Source of the DNA: Rickettsiales bacterium
GTDB taxonomy: Bacteria; Pseudomonadota; Alphaproteobacteria; Micavibrionales; GCA-2720935
Reading direction: 5' to 3'
Length of the DNA: 41,532 nucleotides
NCBI GenBank assembly: GCA_002720935.1
Contig: PBIV01000009.1
Span: 20,723 to 62,254 of the forward strand
Numbering within the stretch: the first letter of the stretch is position 1; every line of letters starts with the position of its first letter. Shown here piece after piece: positions 1-10,446 of this stretch. Under the pieces are notes generated by a model. The model ran no database searches. It was not told the DNA's origin and worked only from the letters and a program-made list of their open reading frames with translations. The translations under genes were made by a program, and so were the position numbers.

Positions 1-195
1 GGTAATTTAGAGATGTATGAAGGGCTTGTTCAAAATAAAAAGAACGATGCTGATTATAAGTTCCCGCTTCATATTGGACCTGTAACAAATGTAAAAGAAG
101 CTAATAAAATTTGTGATGAATTAGAGCGCTATGAAGTGCCTTGTCAGTTACGATCAATTTCCACCGACCCAGAAGCAAAAGACCGCAAGGTTTAA
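1..195 (+). CDS. C-terminal end of a SPOR-domain protein (5' truncated by window edge)
   Basis: Open frame from base 1; FPLHIGPVTNVKEANKICDELERYEVPCQL resembles the end of a SPOR repeat. Confidence 0.6.
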   Translation, partial: GNLEMYEGLVQNKKNDADYKFPLHIGPVTNVKEANKICDELERYEVPCQLRSISTDPEAKDRKV

Positions 196-243
196 TCCTC
201 ACGGTCATTCATAACTTTATAAATTTAAAAGAAATCTGATGGC

Positions 244-2733
244 TTAAAACTCAACACCAATTTTAAGTTTTGTGCCTTCACATTCTTGTGTAGCAGAGCC
301 ATAATCAATTGCCTCAGCCCTAGCAACAGCTTGAAGAGAGTTTTCTAAAGCTTTGATCTGATCGGCTTCATCATTGGCTGCATCCGATAGATCAATGATT
401 AGCTTTTTCACTTGCGCTGTTGCGGAGAACTGGTTTTGTGTTCTTAGTTTGCGAACAGTGTTTAAAACGTTAAGAACAAGGCTCATCTCAGAGACTTGCA
501 TATCCCAAGCATCATTAACTTGTGGGAACTCAGTTACATGTAGTGAAACGCTCTCTTCATATGGTTTAAAGATTTCCTGCCATAGGCTTTCGGTCACAAA
601 TGGTAAATATGGTGCATAAAGACCAAGCAGTGTTCTAAGGGCTTCCCACAATGTGCTTTGTGCAGATACGCGTGCTTCATCACTATAGCGCTCTGGGTTC
701 CAGAAACGATCTTTTACCATCTCTAAATAATTGTCACAGAAAGTGCCCCAGAAGAAACGTTCTAACGCTTCACGTCCCTTAGCGTAATCATATTTAGCAA
801 AACCTTCATTTACGCGCTTAACCACCTGATTTAACTCATTTAATAACCATTTATCTTCTGATGTTCTATCCGCTGGGGCAGGGCGTGTTGTGTTTGCAGG
901 ATCAAAGCCTTCTAATTGCATTAACACGAAACGCGCCGCATTCCACATCTTTACAACGAGCTTACGGCCAGCCTTAACGTCTTTTTCGTTATAACGAAGG
1001 TCATTCCCCAATTGTGAACCAGCCGCCCAGTAGCGAAGGGCATCAGCGCCATATTTCTCAACAACTGATCCAGGGTCATAACGGTTAAAGCCATCCTTAT
1101 CAGTAAATTTCTCTAAATCACGTTTCGAGATTTTCTTGCCTTGTTCATTTAACCCCCAACCAGAGATCATTACATCTTTCCAAGGCAGGCTATCTGTATG
1201 GCAGTGAGATTTAATCACGGTGTAGAACAACCATGTACGAATAATTTCAAAGGCTTGGACACGAACATTCATCGGATAGATTTTATCCATTGAGCCATCA
1301 CGCCCTTCTGATTCAACCCAGTTGGCATTAATAAGAGGGGATAGAGATGAGGTCATCCATGTATCCATCACATCTGGATCGCCGATAAGCTCATCAGCAT
1401 TATAATCAGAACCTTGATATTTATCTTCTAATGGGTCAACAGGCAGATGCTTTTCATCGGGTACAACAATGTCGCCGTCTTTTGTAAACCAAACCGGCAT
1501 TGGCACACCGTAAAAACGCTGGCGTGAGATGTTCCAGTCATATTTTAAGCCATTGATCCAGTCTTCAAGGCGAACGCGCATATGTTCAGGGAACCACGTT
1601 AACTCCTTGGCGCGCTGAAGCATTTCTTCTTTTAAATCCATGACTTTGATGAACCATTGTGGCTCCATCGCAAATTCAACGGGTTTACCAGAACGCTCCG
1701 CCACTGAGACCGCTTGATCAACAACCTTTTGATCGATGAGCAATTCTGCTTCTTTTAACGCTTTGATAATGTTGGCTCTGGCTTCTTCAATAGGCTTGCC
1801 TGCATACTCGCCTGCAAGATCAGTCATTTTGCCATCTTTACCAATAACAATGCGTGTGTCTAATTTATCGATTTTCCATTTTTGAACGTCTTCGCTATCC
1901 CCAAATGTACAGCACATCATTAAACCTGTTCCAAATTCTGGATCAACATCTTCAGATGTTTTAATTGGCACCTCGTAATCAAATAGAGGAACAACGGCAT
2001 TCTTGCCCACAATATCTTTATAGCGATCATCATTCGGGTTCACATACAAAGCCACACAGCCTGGGATTAATTCAGGCCTGGTTGTTGAAATAACTAATTG
2101 GCGACCATCATCAGCAGATTTGAAAGCAATGTCATTAAGCTTTCCTTTTCTGTGAAGTGTGTCTAAATCGGCTTGTGCAAGGGCAGTTTCAAAATGCGTA
2201 TCCCAAAGAACAGGCTCATCAGAACGATAAATACGACCCTTTTTATAAAGATCAATGAATGAGGCCTGAGAGGTGCGGCGACAATGTTCATCAATTGTAG
2301 AGTAACGCTGTCTCCAATCCACAGACAAGCCCATAGAGCGCCATAGTTTCTCGTAGTTTTTAGCGCCTTCTTGTGTTTCTTTTTCACAAAGCTCACGAAA
2401 CTCTGAGCGTGTTGTTACTTTCTTATTGATCTTATATTTGTTTTCAACATAACGCTCTGTTGGAAGGCCGTTATCATCAAAGCCCATTGGATAAAAGATA
2501 TTTTTGCCCATCATACGGTGATAGCGGATAACAAATTCAGCTTGTGAATAGGACATAGCATGACCAACATGTAAATGCGCAGCCGAGACATAAGGGGGCG
2601 GTGTATCAACCGAAAATGTTTCTTTGTCAGAATTTGGATCATATTTATAGATCTCGCTTTCTTCCCAAAGAGTTTTACATTTTTCTTCTGCTTCTAAGTG
2701 GTCAAAATTTTTATCGAGTTCTGGAAATGTCAC
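244..2733 (-). CDS. valS: Valine--tRNA ligase, archaeal/rickettsial-like form
   Basis: 829 aa; HVGH (HIGH) motif, PMGFDDNGLPTER block, KISKR (KMSKS) motif, anticodon-binding C-terminal region. Confidence 0.95.
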   Translation of the reverse strand: MTFPELDKNFDHLEAEEKCKTLWEESEIYKYDPNSDKETFSVDTPPPYVSAAHLHVGHAMSYSQAEFVIRYHRMMGKNIFYPMGFDDNGLPTERYVENKYKINKKVTTRSEFRELCEKETQEGAKNYEKLWRSMGLSVDWRQRYSTIDEHCRRTSQASFIDLYKKGRIYRSDEPVLWDTHFETALAQADLDTLHRKGKLNDIAFKSADDGRQLVISTTRPELIPGCVALYVNPNDDRYKDIVGKNAVVPLFDYEVPIKTSEDVDPEFGTGLMMCCTFGDSEDVQKWKIDKLDTRIVIGKDGKMTDLAGEYAGKPIEEARANIIKALKEAELLIDQKVVDQAVSVAERSGKPVEFAMEPQWFIKVMDLKEEMLQRAKELTWFPEHMRVRLEDWINGLKYDWNISRQRFYGVPMPVWFTKDGDIVVPDEKHLPVDPLEDKYQGSDYNADELIGDPDVMDTWMTSSLSPLINANWVESEGRDGSMDKIYPMNVRVQAFEIIRTWLFYTVIKSHCHTDSLPWKDVMISGWGLNEQGKKISKRDLEKFTDKDGFNRYDPGSVVEKYGADALRYWAAGSQLGNDLRYNEKDVKAGRKLVVKMWNAARFVLMQLEGFDPANTTRPAPADRTSEDKWLLNELNQVVKRVNEGFAKYDYAKGREALERFFWGTFCDNYLEMVKDRFWNPERYSDEARVSAQSTLWEALRTLLGLYAPYLPFVTESLWQEIFKPYEESVSLHVTEFPQVNDAWDMQVSEMSLVLNVLNTVRKLRTQNQFSATAQVKKLIIDLSDAANDEADQIKALENSLQAVARAEAIDYGSATQECEGTKLKIGVEF

Positions 2734-2957
2734 AGCTCAAATCTTCCTATTTAAAATTAAAGTCAATTATTATGAGCTTATATTTTTAAGTGAGATAGGC
2801 TATAAATTCAAGCCAATACTTAAGCAATAAGCCGTTTTAGCGTTTTTTTAAGGAAATATTTCTAAAATCAATAAAGTGAGGTGTTAAAAATCAAAGTCAT
2901 GCTTCCGCCGGTAACATTTTCTTGAAAATCTAAAATTTTTTAAGAGCCGCTATCGAT

Positions 2958-2991
2958 AAAAAAAGGCGCTTTTAAATTAGCGCCTCTTTAA
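2958..2991 (-). terminator. Intrinsic terminator downstream of the 3012-4688 gene (could work in both directions)
   Basis: GGCGC-N10-GCGCC stem (2965-2969/2980-2984) flanked by an A run (T run on minus strand). Confidence 0.7.
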
Positions 2992-3011
2992 AATTCTGAT
3001 ATTTAAAAAAA

Positions 3012-4688
3012 TTATCTTACATAGATATGGACTTCTGCACCATCAGCCTCAGCACTGCGTGCATTCGAGACGAGCATTTTGCCATTTGGTAAGCCCATAT
3101 TTGACAAGGTGCGGATTACGTTCTCAGCCTTCTGGCGTGCTTCTGTTGCGGCCAAAGCAGTTTCTGCTGATGTGCCATCATTTGATGAAACGGCAATAAT
3201 CTCAAATTGTGCATTTGGATTGATGCGAATTGCATCATTAAGTGCAGAAAAAACAGGTTGTTGGTAATTTACATTCTCTTTATTAAAGCGAATGATCGCC
3301 AACGGTCTCATGCCTTCTGTTTGTAATCTTTGCATGCCTTGTGGCGTGTTTGGATCTGTAACACGGCGCATATATTGGTTTGTTAAGCTGCGACCGAAAA
3401 GCTCACCATTTGTAATACCAGAAGCAAGTGTTTGTAAGTTTTTACGCTCACTCGCAAGGTAAGCTGTGCGACGGTTAACATCATCTGTAATCTCATTTAA
3501 AAGACGGTTAATCGCAACAACAGTTGATGTTACATCATCTTCTAAAATCTCTAGACTTGCATGGTCAGCCTCCAACGCACCAGACAGACCAAATGAAGCA
3601 CGAACAGCTTCTAAAAGATAGCTAGCCATATTTCCTTGTGCAGCGACACGCTGTGATAATTCGCCCAATGCATCAACATCTTCTGATAAACGATCAAGAC
3701 GATCTTGGGCAATGTTCCATGAGTTTACCAAACGTGGGTTGCCTGGTGTTGAGCCGGCTTGTAATCTTGCTTGGATCGCGGCAACAACAGCGTAATAATC
3801 AGCCGCTTGAATTTCTGTTGAGAAACGAATGTTTTCGAGCTGCTCTTTAGCAAGGGCTATTGCAGTGTGAAGATTTTCTAAATCTTCGTTCATTGTCTCA
3901 ATTTTACGCGTGATAATTGTTTCTTCGCCAAGATTTTCGATTTCTTCAATCTCAAAAACAAGACCTGGGGCAGGGCGCACATCTTGATATGGTGCTGTGT
4001 TCATCGATTGTGTTGTTCTTTGCGATGGTTCAAACATTGGCGATTGTGGCATGTTTTGGTTCATGCGTGTTTGCCCGTAATGTTGAATTGGGCTTGAGCC
4101 ACCATAGTTATTATAATTAATATCGGGAAGAGGACCACCATAGCTATCGAAAGCAGCATTTGGTCTGCCACCTGTTGTGTAGCCAGTTTGTGATTGATCA
4201 ATCTGAATAGAAGGCATTGGTTGTTGGCCTACATAAGGATTGTTCATCATCGGTGCGCCTTGTGGGGCAGCTGGGTAATACATTGCAGGTTGCTGTGGGG
4301 CACCAAATCCATAAGGTTGTTGCATAGGCGCTTGGTAACCTTGGTTCATGAAAGCTTGTGGCGCTGTTGGACTTTGGTAAACAGGTTGATAAATTGGCAC
4401 AGGAACTTTTACTACTTCAGTGTCAACATTTGCATCCATGGCTCTATCTTCAACAGGAACATATGAACCTTGATTGCCATCAACGACAACAACAGGCTGA
4501 TTAGCGCGTGGATTTGTCTGACTAAAAGAAGGCACATTGCTGCCTAAGCTACCGCCAGCGACGCCGTAATTACTTTGTGCTTGTTGCGCAAAAGCATCTG
4601 GTGAAAAAAGCATGATCGAAAGAGCTGTTCCGAGTAACGCTTTTTTGAAAGAAAGTTGAAATGGCTTCAGCTTGATTTTATCAGTCAT
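3012..4688 (-). CDS. Secreted/periplasmic protein with Pro/Gln/Tyr-rich N-terminal region, coiled coil and OmpA-like C-terminal segment
   Basis: 558 aa; signal peptide-like N-terminus ending DAFAQQ; low-complexity segment; C-terminal ATEARQKAENVIRTLSNMGLPNGKMLVSNA resembles the OmpA peptidoglycan-binding fold. Confidence 0.6.
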   Translation of the reverse strand: MTDKIKLKPFQLSFKKALLGTALSIMLFSPDAFAQQAQSNYGVAGGSLGSNVPSFSQTNPRANQPVVVVDGNQGSYVPVEDRAMDANVDTEVVKVPVPIYQPVYQSPTAPQAFMNQGYQAPMQQPYGFGAPQQPAMYYPAAPQGAPMMNNPYVGQQPMPSIQIDQSQTGYTTGGRPNAAFDSYGGPLPDINYNNYGGSSPIQHYGQTRMNQNMPQSPMFEPSQRTTQSMNTAPYQDVRPAPGLVFEIEEIENLGEETIITRKIETMNEDLENLHTAIALAKEQLENIRFSTEIQAADYYAVVAAIQARLQAGSTPGNPRLVNSWNIAQDRLDRLSEDVDALGELSQRVAAQGNMASYLLEAVRASFGLSGALEADHASLEILEDDVTSTVVAINRLLNEITDDVNRRTAYLASERKNLQTLASGITNGELFGRSLTNQYMRRVTDPNTPQGMQRLQTEGMRPLAIIRFNKENVNYQQPVFSALNDAIRINPNAQFEIIAVSSNDGTSAETALAATEARQKAENVIRTLSNMGLPNGKMLVSNARSAEADGAEVHIYVR

Positions 4689-4960
4689 TTTTCAGATATA
4701 CCTAAATTTATAAATAATTCGAATTTTTTGTGTTCAGATTAATTTGAACTTACTTATATATATAACAGTTATTTTGTTCCAGTAATAAATACAGAATCAC
4801 ATAAAAATACTAAACTGATATTCCTATAAAAACAAGACTACTTAAGGACTCTACCTTAATAAAACGCCATTATTCAAAGAAACTTCATTTTTTGTGATAA
4901 AAAGCTTGTTTTTTACAATCAAATTTTATATTGTGCAATTCTTCGATATCAAATCGATTC

Positions 4961-5037
4961 GCACTCGTAGCTCAACTGGATAGAGCATCTGACTACGGAT
5001 CAGAAGGTTGAGGGTTCGAATCCTTCCGAGTGCGCCA
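4961..5037 (+). tRNA. tRNA-Arg (anticodon ACG)
   Basis: Cloverleaf: GCACTCG/CGAGTGC acceptor, GCTC/GAGC D stem, TCTGA-CTACGGA-TCAGA anticodon arm, GAGGG-TTCGAAT-CCTTC T arm, encoded CCA. Confidence 0.97.
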
Positions 5038-5072
5038 TATTTTCCCTTGCTTCCAGCCCAATTTTGATTTGG

Positions 5073-5110
5073 ACGTTAGACTCAAAAAAATGTCTAACGT
5101 TAGACTTTTT
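5073..5110 (+). repeat. Inverted-repeat element with three GTTAGAC half-sites; possible terminator of the tRNA
   Basis: ACGTTAGAC (5073-5081) pairs with GTCTAACGT (5092-5100); 5092-5105 GTCTAACGTTAGAC is a perfect 14-bp palindrome followed by TTTTT. Confidence 0.75.
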
Positions 5111-5490
5111 GTAAAATATCTTTGTTACTTCTGTTTCGGTTTTCTTTATTTTTTAATCTTATATGCATACATTTAAATGCAATCAAAACGTGCTTTTTTA
5201 TTTTAAAACAACTGGTTATGCTGTTGCCTAAATATCACTTAGGGGGTGTTTTTTTTATCTTTTTTATATTTAGATTTATAGATTGCTAGAAATATACGTA
5301 TATTTTTTGTAGTCAGAATGACTAAGAGTGAAGGTAACTATATATGCTTAAGGTCTTTTTAACGCTCTTTAGGTTACAATAGTTTACAGAAGAGTCTATT
5401 CACTCTTTCTTTGTTATTTTCTATTTTAACAAAATCAAAATTCAGTATGATCTCATTATCTTTAATAGCTTTCTCAAGGAGCACTCTCTC

Positions 5491-7650
5491 ATGATTTCTA
5501 TTTTAAAAAATGTAAAAATTTCCCGAAAACTGCCGATTATTATTGTTGTAATGTGTTTGGTGTCTGTAGCGTTTTCCAGCTTTGTAAATATTAAGATGGC
5601 TGAAAAAAGTTTAATTGAGGTCTCAGAAGAGAAGCTCGTTGCTTTGCAAGTGTCACGTGTAAGTGCTTTGTCTAATTATTTAAGCTCTATCGAAGAAGAT
5701 CTTTCTGTATTGGCTAAGAACGACTATGTTAAGCAGGCTGTCCAAGATTTTATGTATGCTTGGGGGCTTGTTGGTAAAGATGGTAACCAGACTGAAATTT
5801 TACATGATTTATATATCCGTAATAACCCACATCCGTTAGGTCAGAAGGATAATTTAGATTATGCCTCTGATGGGGCTTACTACAGTAAAGTGCATGCGAT
5901 TTATCACCCATGGTTCCGTCATTTCCTAAGGCAAAAAGACTATCATGATATCTTCTTATTCTCCCCGCAAGGTGATCTTGTTTATACCGTGTTTAAGGAG
6001 GTTGATTATGCAACAAACCTAAATACAGGCAAATGGAAAAACAGTGATCTTGGTAAAGCATTTAGAGCGGCTCGAGATAACCCAAGAGAAGATTATCAAG
6101 CGTTTTTTGATTTCAAACCTTATGCGCCTAGTCAAGGTTCGGCGGCAAGCTTTATCTCTCAGCCTATTTTGGATAAGAATAATAAATTGATTGGTGTTCT
6201 TGTTTTTAAGATGCCTATCTCTCGTATTAATAACGTTATGCAGGTTGCGGCTGGTATAGGGGAATCTGGTGAGACTTATATCGTTGGTGCAGATGGTTAT
6301 ATGCGAAGTGATTCACGTTTTTCAGAAGAAACGACGATTCTAAAAACAAAAGTGACAGGTGTAACAGTTGATAAAGCGATTGCTGGTCAAAGTGGTGTTG
6401 AAATTGTTGAGGATCATCGTGGAGTCAAGGTTTTCTCTGCTTATGGTCCTGTTGATTTTCACGGTACAAGGTGGGCTGTCATAGCGCAGATGGATGAAGA
6501 CAAGATAATGTCACCAATTTATGATAAAGAGATTATAGCTGCTTTGTTGTCTTTTATTCTCTTAATTATAATTAGTATTATCTCTTATTTCTTAGCGAGA
6601 ACGATTTATAAGCCTATTACAGACCTTTCTAGCTCTATGCAATCAATTGCTGGTGGTAATTATTCTGTTGATGTGCCTGGTGTTGATCGTGGTGATGAGA
6701 TTGGCGATATGGCTGATTCAGTCCAAGTTTTAAAACAAAACTCTATCGAAGCTAAGGCAGCCGAAGACCGTCAAAGGGCCATGGAGATACAATCCGAAGA
6801 AGAAAAACGCGTTATGCTTGCTAAGCTTGCGGACGAGTTTGAAAAAACGGTTGTAACTTCAATTGAGCGTTTGGCGGAAGAGGTTGTAACGCTCCAAGAA
6901 ACATCGACTGTTATGGCGTCTACGTCACAACAAACGGAAAGCTCAAGCGCATCTGTGTCTCATGCTGCAACAGAAACAAGTGCGAATGTTGATGTCGTCT
7001 CAAATGCAACGAGTGAAATGTCTGAGGCTGCTAATGAGATTTCTAAACAGGTTTCTAACGTTGCAGAACGTGCAAGCACAGCGTCAAGAAGTGCAACAAC
7101 GACAAGCAGTAAAGTTGATGAGTTAAATGAACTTGTTAGTAATATTGGTGAAGTTGTAACGGCGATTAAAGATATTGCGGAGCAAACAAACTTACTTGCT
7201 CTTAACGCCACTATTGAGGCGGCTAGAGCAGGGGATGCTGGTAAAGGTTTCGCGGTTGTTGCTGATGAAGTTAAAAAGCTTGCGAATGAAACCGGTCAGA
7301 AAACAGAAGAAATTGAACGTCGTATTTTAAGCATTCAAGAAGCGACTAATGAATCTGTTGAAGCGATGCAAGAAATCATCAAAAATATTACTGATATTGA
7401 CCATGCATCTGCGGGTACATATGCCGCTGTTGAAGAGCAAAATTCAGTGATTGAAGAAATTAAGAGAAATATTTCTGAGGTATCTAGTGCGTCAAGAAGT
7501 GTGGCTTCTGAGATTGAAAATGTAAAGGTTGCTGCAAATGATTCAGGAAAAGCTTCGGAAAAAATCCGTGAATCAGCGACAAGCATTGGTGGTGTTGTGG
7601 AAAGCGTTAAGGTTTCAGTTGCACAATTCTTAGAAGGGATTAGAAAATAA
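5491..7650 (+). CDS. Methyl-accepting chemotaxis protein (periplasmic sensor, HAMP, signalling domain)
   Basis: 719 aa; N-terminal TM, Cache-like periplasmic region, second TM, HAMP ([20 protein letters not shown]), MCP hairpin [37 protein letters not shown]. Confidence 0.95.
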   Translation: MISILKNVKISRKLPIIIVVMCLVSVAFSSFVNIKMAEKSLIEVSEEKLVALQVSRVSALSNYLSSIEEDLSVLAKNDYVKQAVQDFMYAWGLVGKDGNQTEILHDLYIRNNPHPLGQKDNLDYASDGAYYSKVHAIYHPWFRHFLRQKDYHDIFLFSPQGDLVYTVFKEVDYATNLNTGKWKNSDLGKAFRAARDNPREDYQAFFDFKPYAPSQGSAASFISQPILDKNNKLIGVLVFKMPISRINNVMQVAAGIGESGETYIVGADGYMRSDSRFSEETTILKTKVTGVTVDKAIAGQSGVEIVEDHRGVKVFSAYGPVDFHGTRWAVIAQMDEDKIMSPIYDKEIIAALLSFILLIIISIISYFLARTIYKPITDLSSSMQSIAGGNYSVDVPGVDRGDEIGDMADSVQVLKQNSIEAKAAEDRQRAMEIQSEEEKRVMLAKLADEFEKTVVTSIERLAEEVVTLQETSTVMASTSQQTESSSASVSHAATETSANVDVVSNATSEMSEAANEISKQVSNVAERASTASRSATTTSSKVDELNELVSNIGEVVTAIKDIAEQTNLLALNATIEAARAGDAGKGFAVVADEVKKLANETGQKTEEIERRILSIQEATNESVEAMQEIIKNITDIDHASAGTYAAVEEQNSVIEEIKRNISEVSSASRSVASEIENVKVAANDSGKASEKIRESATSIGGVVESVKVSVAQFLEGIRK

Positions 7651-7675
7651 GATAACTTTCTTCATCTAAAAGTAT

Positions 7676-7706
7676 TCTAAAAGGCGCTGTAAAAGGCGCC
7701 TTTTTT
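7676..7706 (+). terminator. Intrinsic terminator after the chemotaxis receptor gene
   Basis: AAAAGGCGC-N8-GCGCCTTTTTT. Confidence 0.8.
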
Positions 7707-8490
7707 ATTGAACCGTAATAACAAGTGAAGTTCTAAGCCTTTTTCCTTTTCTGTAAGGAATGTTCGGGCTTGAATGGAATAAAGGGTATGTTTCTAATGT
7801 TTGTTTCGTACTACCGTTCCCGCCACTTTGTCTTCCAACCATCATCATGACATTTCCATGTCCTGTTGGAATTGCTTGATCTTTCATATTTTCAAACTTT
7901 AAATTTTGATATTTGATTTTTAATACTGCATTTTTATTTATTTCAGCAATCTCATCTTGTGCAACTGAATTCGGGAGAATATAAGTTGAATTTTCAACGC
8001 CGTCCTCTGGTGAGCTTAAGGTTACAAAAAATCTGTAATCGATCGCATCAATGTGAAAAGCGGGGCCTTGGCTCATATTGAATCGAAGCTCTACATCGTA
8101 CGCCTTGTAGCCTTCTGGAATTGCTTCAGAGATTTGTTGGCTGAGCTCAGTTAAAAACTTTTTTGCTTCTGTAACGCCTGGCTTTACGGGTAATTTTTCT
8201 AAGGCTCTTTCGTTAAAGCTATCTCCGAATGTTGTTTTTTTGAAAATTCCAATTCTCGAAGAGCCTTTAGCTTTTTGTTGTCTTTTTGTGAATATGAATG
8301 CTTTTGTTGCATCGATCATCGGCTGAATTTCTTCAAGATTAAGGCTGTCAAAATATGCAATAACGTCTTCTGGGACAGCGTCAAGCCACACAGCGCAATT
8401 TACACCATCATTATTAATTTTGTTAAAAACAGACATTGTGTCGTCAGTTCTAACGTGATCTAGATCACTTAATCTTTTTCTATTATTCAT
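7705..8490 (-). CDS. Uncharacterised protein, possible DUF1826/2OG-oxygenase-like fold
   Basis: 261 aa ORF; FHIDAIDYRFFVTLSSP, GNVMMMVGRQSGGNG and LFHSSPNIPYRKGKRLRTSLVITV segments recall the His-x-Asp ... His ... Arg layout. Confidence 0.45.
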   Translation of the reverse strand: MNNRKRLSDLDHVRTDDTMSVFNKINNDGVNCAVWLDAVPEDVIAYFDSLNLEEIQPMIDATKAFIFTKRQQKAKGSSRIGIFKKTTFGDSFNERALEKLPVKPGVTEAKKFLTELSQQISEAIPEGYKAYDVELRFNMSQGPAFHIDAIDYRFFVTLSSPEDGVENSTYILPNSVAQDEIAEINKNAVLKIKYQNLKFENMKDQAIPTGHGNVMMMVGRQSGGNGSTKQTLETYPLFHSSPNIPYRKGKRLRTSLVITVQ

Positions 8491-8631
8491 AATGTGGATT
8501 TTATAGCGATAAAGATTTTAAATCAATCTGTTTTTGTAAAAAGAGGCTTTATTTTTGGGGCTATATATCGTTAAATAGCTCCATATTTAGTTATTATAAA
8601 AAGATTTAAAAATAAAGGTGCATTTATTCCT

Positions 8632-10446
8632 ATGACGAAACCAATCTTATCCCTTTTAAAAGATAGAATGATCGCAGCGTTTGAGGCGGCGGGGCTCCCT
8701 TCAGACAAGGTTTCAGTTCAGGTTAGTGATCGTCCTGATTTATGTGAGTTTCAATGTAATACAGCGCTACAGCTTGCTAAAGAAGTTGGTCAAAATCCAC
8801 GCAATATCGCACAGAGTGTGACCGATCAAATGGCGCTTGATGATATGTTTGAAAAGGTTGAAATCGCTGGCCCTGGTTTTATTAATTTAACTCTTAACGC
8901 TGTTTTCTTAGGAGGCATTTTATCGTCTCAACAAGCAGATAAAAGAGCGGGGCTTCCAGAAGTATCAGCAGATGATGAACAAACAATCATTATTGATTAT
9001 GGGGGGCCAAATGTTGCGAAACCTCTTCATGTGGGGCATTTAAGACCGACAATTATTGGGGAAGCTGTTAAGAGAACAGCGCGTGAACTAGGGCACTATG
9101 TTATCGGCGATATCCATTTGGGCGATTGGGGTACACCGATGGGCATGTTAATTGCTGAATTGCAAGAAAGACACCCTGACTGGCCGTATTTTGATGAGGG
9201 CAAAAAAGAAGACTTTCCAAAGGAAGCGCCTTTTGAGGTTGATGCTTTAAATTCTCTTTATCCAGAGGCATCAAAGCATTTTAAATCTGATGAAGGTTTT
9301 GCTGATAAGGCAAGGATTGCGACTGCAGAATTACAATCTGGGCGCGCTGGCTATCGTGCTTTATGGCAGCATTTTTGTGACTTATCGCTTGATGCAATGA
9401 AGAAAAACTTTGATGCGCTGAATGTTGATTTTGATTTATGGCTTGGGGAAAGCGATGTTCATGACCTTATCCCAGAGATGATTAAAGATTTGAAATCAAA
9501 AGGGTTAGCGGTTGAAAGTGAAGGGGCGATTATTATCCCTGTTGCAAAAGAGGATGACAAAGAAGAAATACCACCGATGATGCTGGTTAAAAAAGATGGT
9601 GGTTATACCTATGCGACAACTGACTTGGCGACAATTTATGATCGTCAGAAAAAATATAACCCACACCAGATTATTTATGTCGTTGATACGCGCCAGACTT
9701 TGCATTTCAAACAAGTTTTTCGTGCGGCTGATTTAGCAGGTTATATGCCTCTTAATAAGCTCCACCATGTGAATTTTGGTACTATTAATGGTAAGGACGG
9801 AAAGCCATATAAAACGCGTGATGGTGGTATTATGCAGTTGGCGGCCTTGATCGAGGAGGCGCGCTCACAAGCAGCAATTGAGGCTGGCTTTGATAGTGTT
9901 GAGAAAATCCCCGATAATATGGTTGAGATGAGTAACAAGATTGCCGTAGCAGCTGTGAAATTTGGCGATTTATCAACCAATAGACAGTCTGACTATGTGT
10001 TTGATGTCGGAAGCTTTGTGAAGGCAGAAGGGCGCACTGGTCCTTATATTCAGTATGCAAGTGTGCGCATCCAGTCAATTTTGGAAAAGATGGGTATTGA
10101 TTATAAATCAGAGAAATTACCACAAGCGCAAATCACAATCGAAGATGATGCAGAACGGGAGTTAGCCTTAAAGTATCTGGAATTCCCGCATGTGGTTGAA
10201 AAAGCTTTTGAAAACTCAATGCCAAGTATTTTATGTGAGCATGCTTATAATTTAGCAAAATCATTTAATCGTTTTTACGGGGCTTGCCCTGTTGCTAGTG
10301 AAGCTGATAAGGCGAAACAAGAGTCTCGTTTAATCTTGTGTGTGATGGTCTTAAGACAATTGAAATTCATCATGGAATATATGTTGGGGATTGATTTACC
10401 TAATCGTATGTTGCGTGCTGATATGGATCAAACAGAAGCGGCTTAA
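8632..10446 (+). CDS. argS: Arginine--tRNA ligase
   Basis: 604 aa; YGGPNVAKPLHVGHLRPTIIGEA, GDIHLGDWGTPMG, YTYATTDLATIYDR and C-terminal DALR-like domain. Confidence 0.97.
   Translation: MTKPILSLLKDRMIAAFEAAGLPSDKVSVQVSDRPDLCEFQCNTALQLAKEVGQNPRNIAQSVTDQMALDDMFEKVEIAGPGFINLTLNAVFLGGILSSQQADKRAGLPEVSADDEQTIIIDYGGPNVAKPLHVGHLRPTIIGEAVKRTARELGHYVIGDIHLGDWGTPMGMLIAELQERHPDWPYFDEGKKEDFPKEAPFEVDALNSLYPEASKHFKSDEGFADKARIATAELQSGRAGYRALWQHFCDLSLDAMKKNFDALNVDFDLWLGESDVHDLIPEMIKDLKSKGLAVESEGAIIIPVAKEDDKEEIPPMMLVKKDGGYTYATTDLATIYDRQKKYNPHQIIYVVDTRQTLHFKQVFRAADLAGYMPLNKLHHVNFGTINGKDGKPYKTRDGGIMQLAALIEEARSQAAIEAGFDSVEKIPDNMVEMSNKIAVAAVKFGDLSTNRQSDYVFDVGSFVKAEGRTGPYIQYASVRIQSILEKMGIDYKSEKLPQAQITIEDDAERELALKYLEFPHVVEKAFENSMPSILCEHAYNLAKSFNRFYGACPVASEADKAKQESRLILCVMVLRQLKFIMEYMLGIDLPNRMLRADMDQTEAA

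Noticed and set aside
4961-5490. tRNA-Arg as an integrated-element attachment site
   Set aside because: No integrase, no second copy of the tRNA 3' end seen nearby; flanking genes look chromosomal
6960-7586. Two minus-strand ORFs opposite the MCP signalling domain
   Set aside because: Antisense of a highly biased coiled-coil coding region; the plus-strand frame is clearly real
9505-10123. Minus-strand ORFs opposite argS
   Set aside because: No RBS or family signature; argS frame is unambiguous
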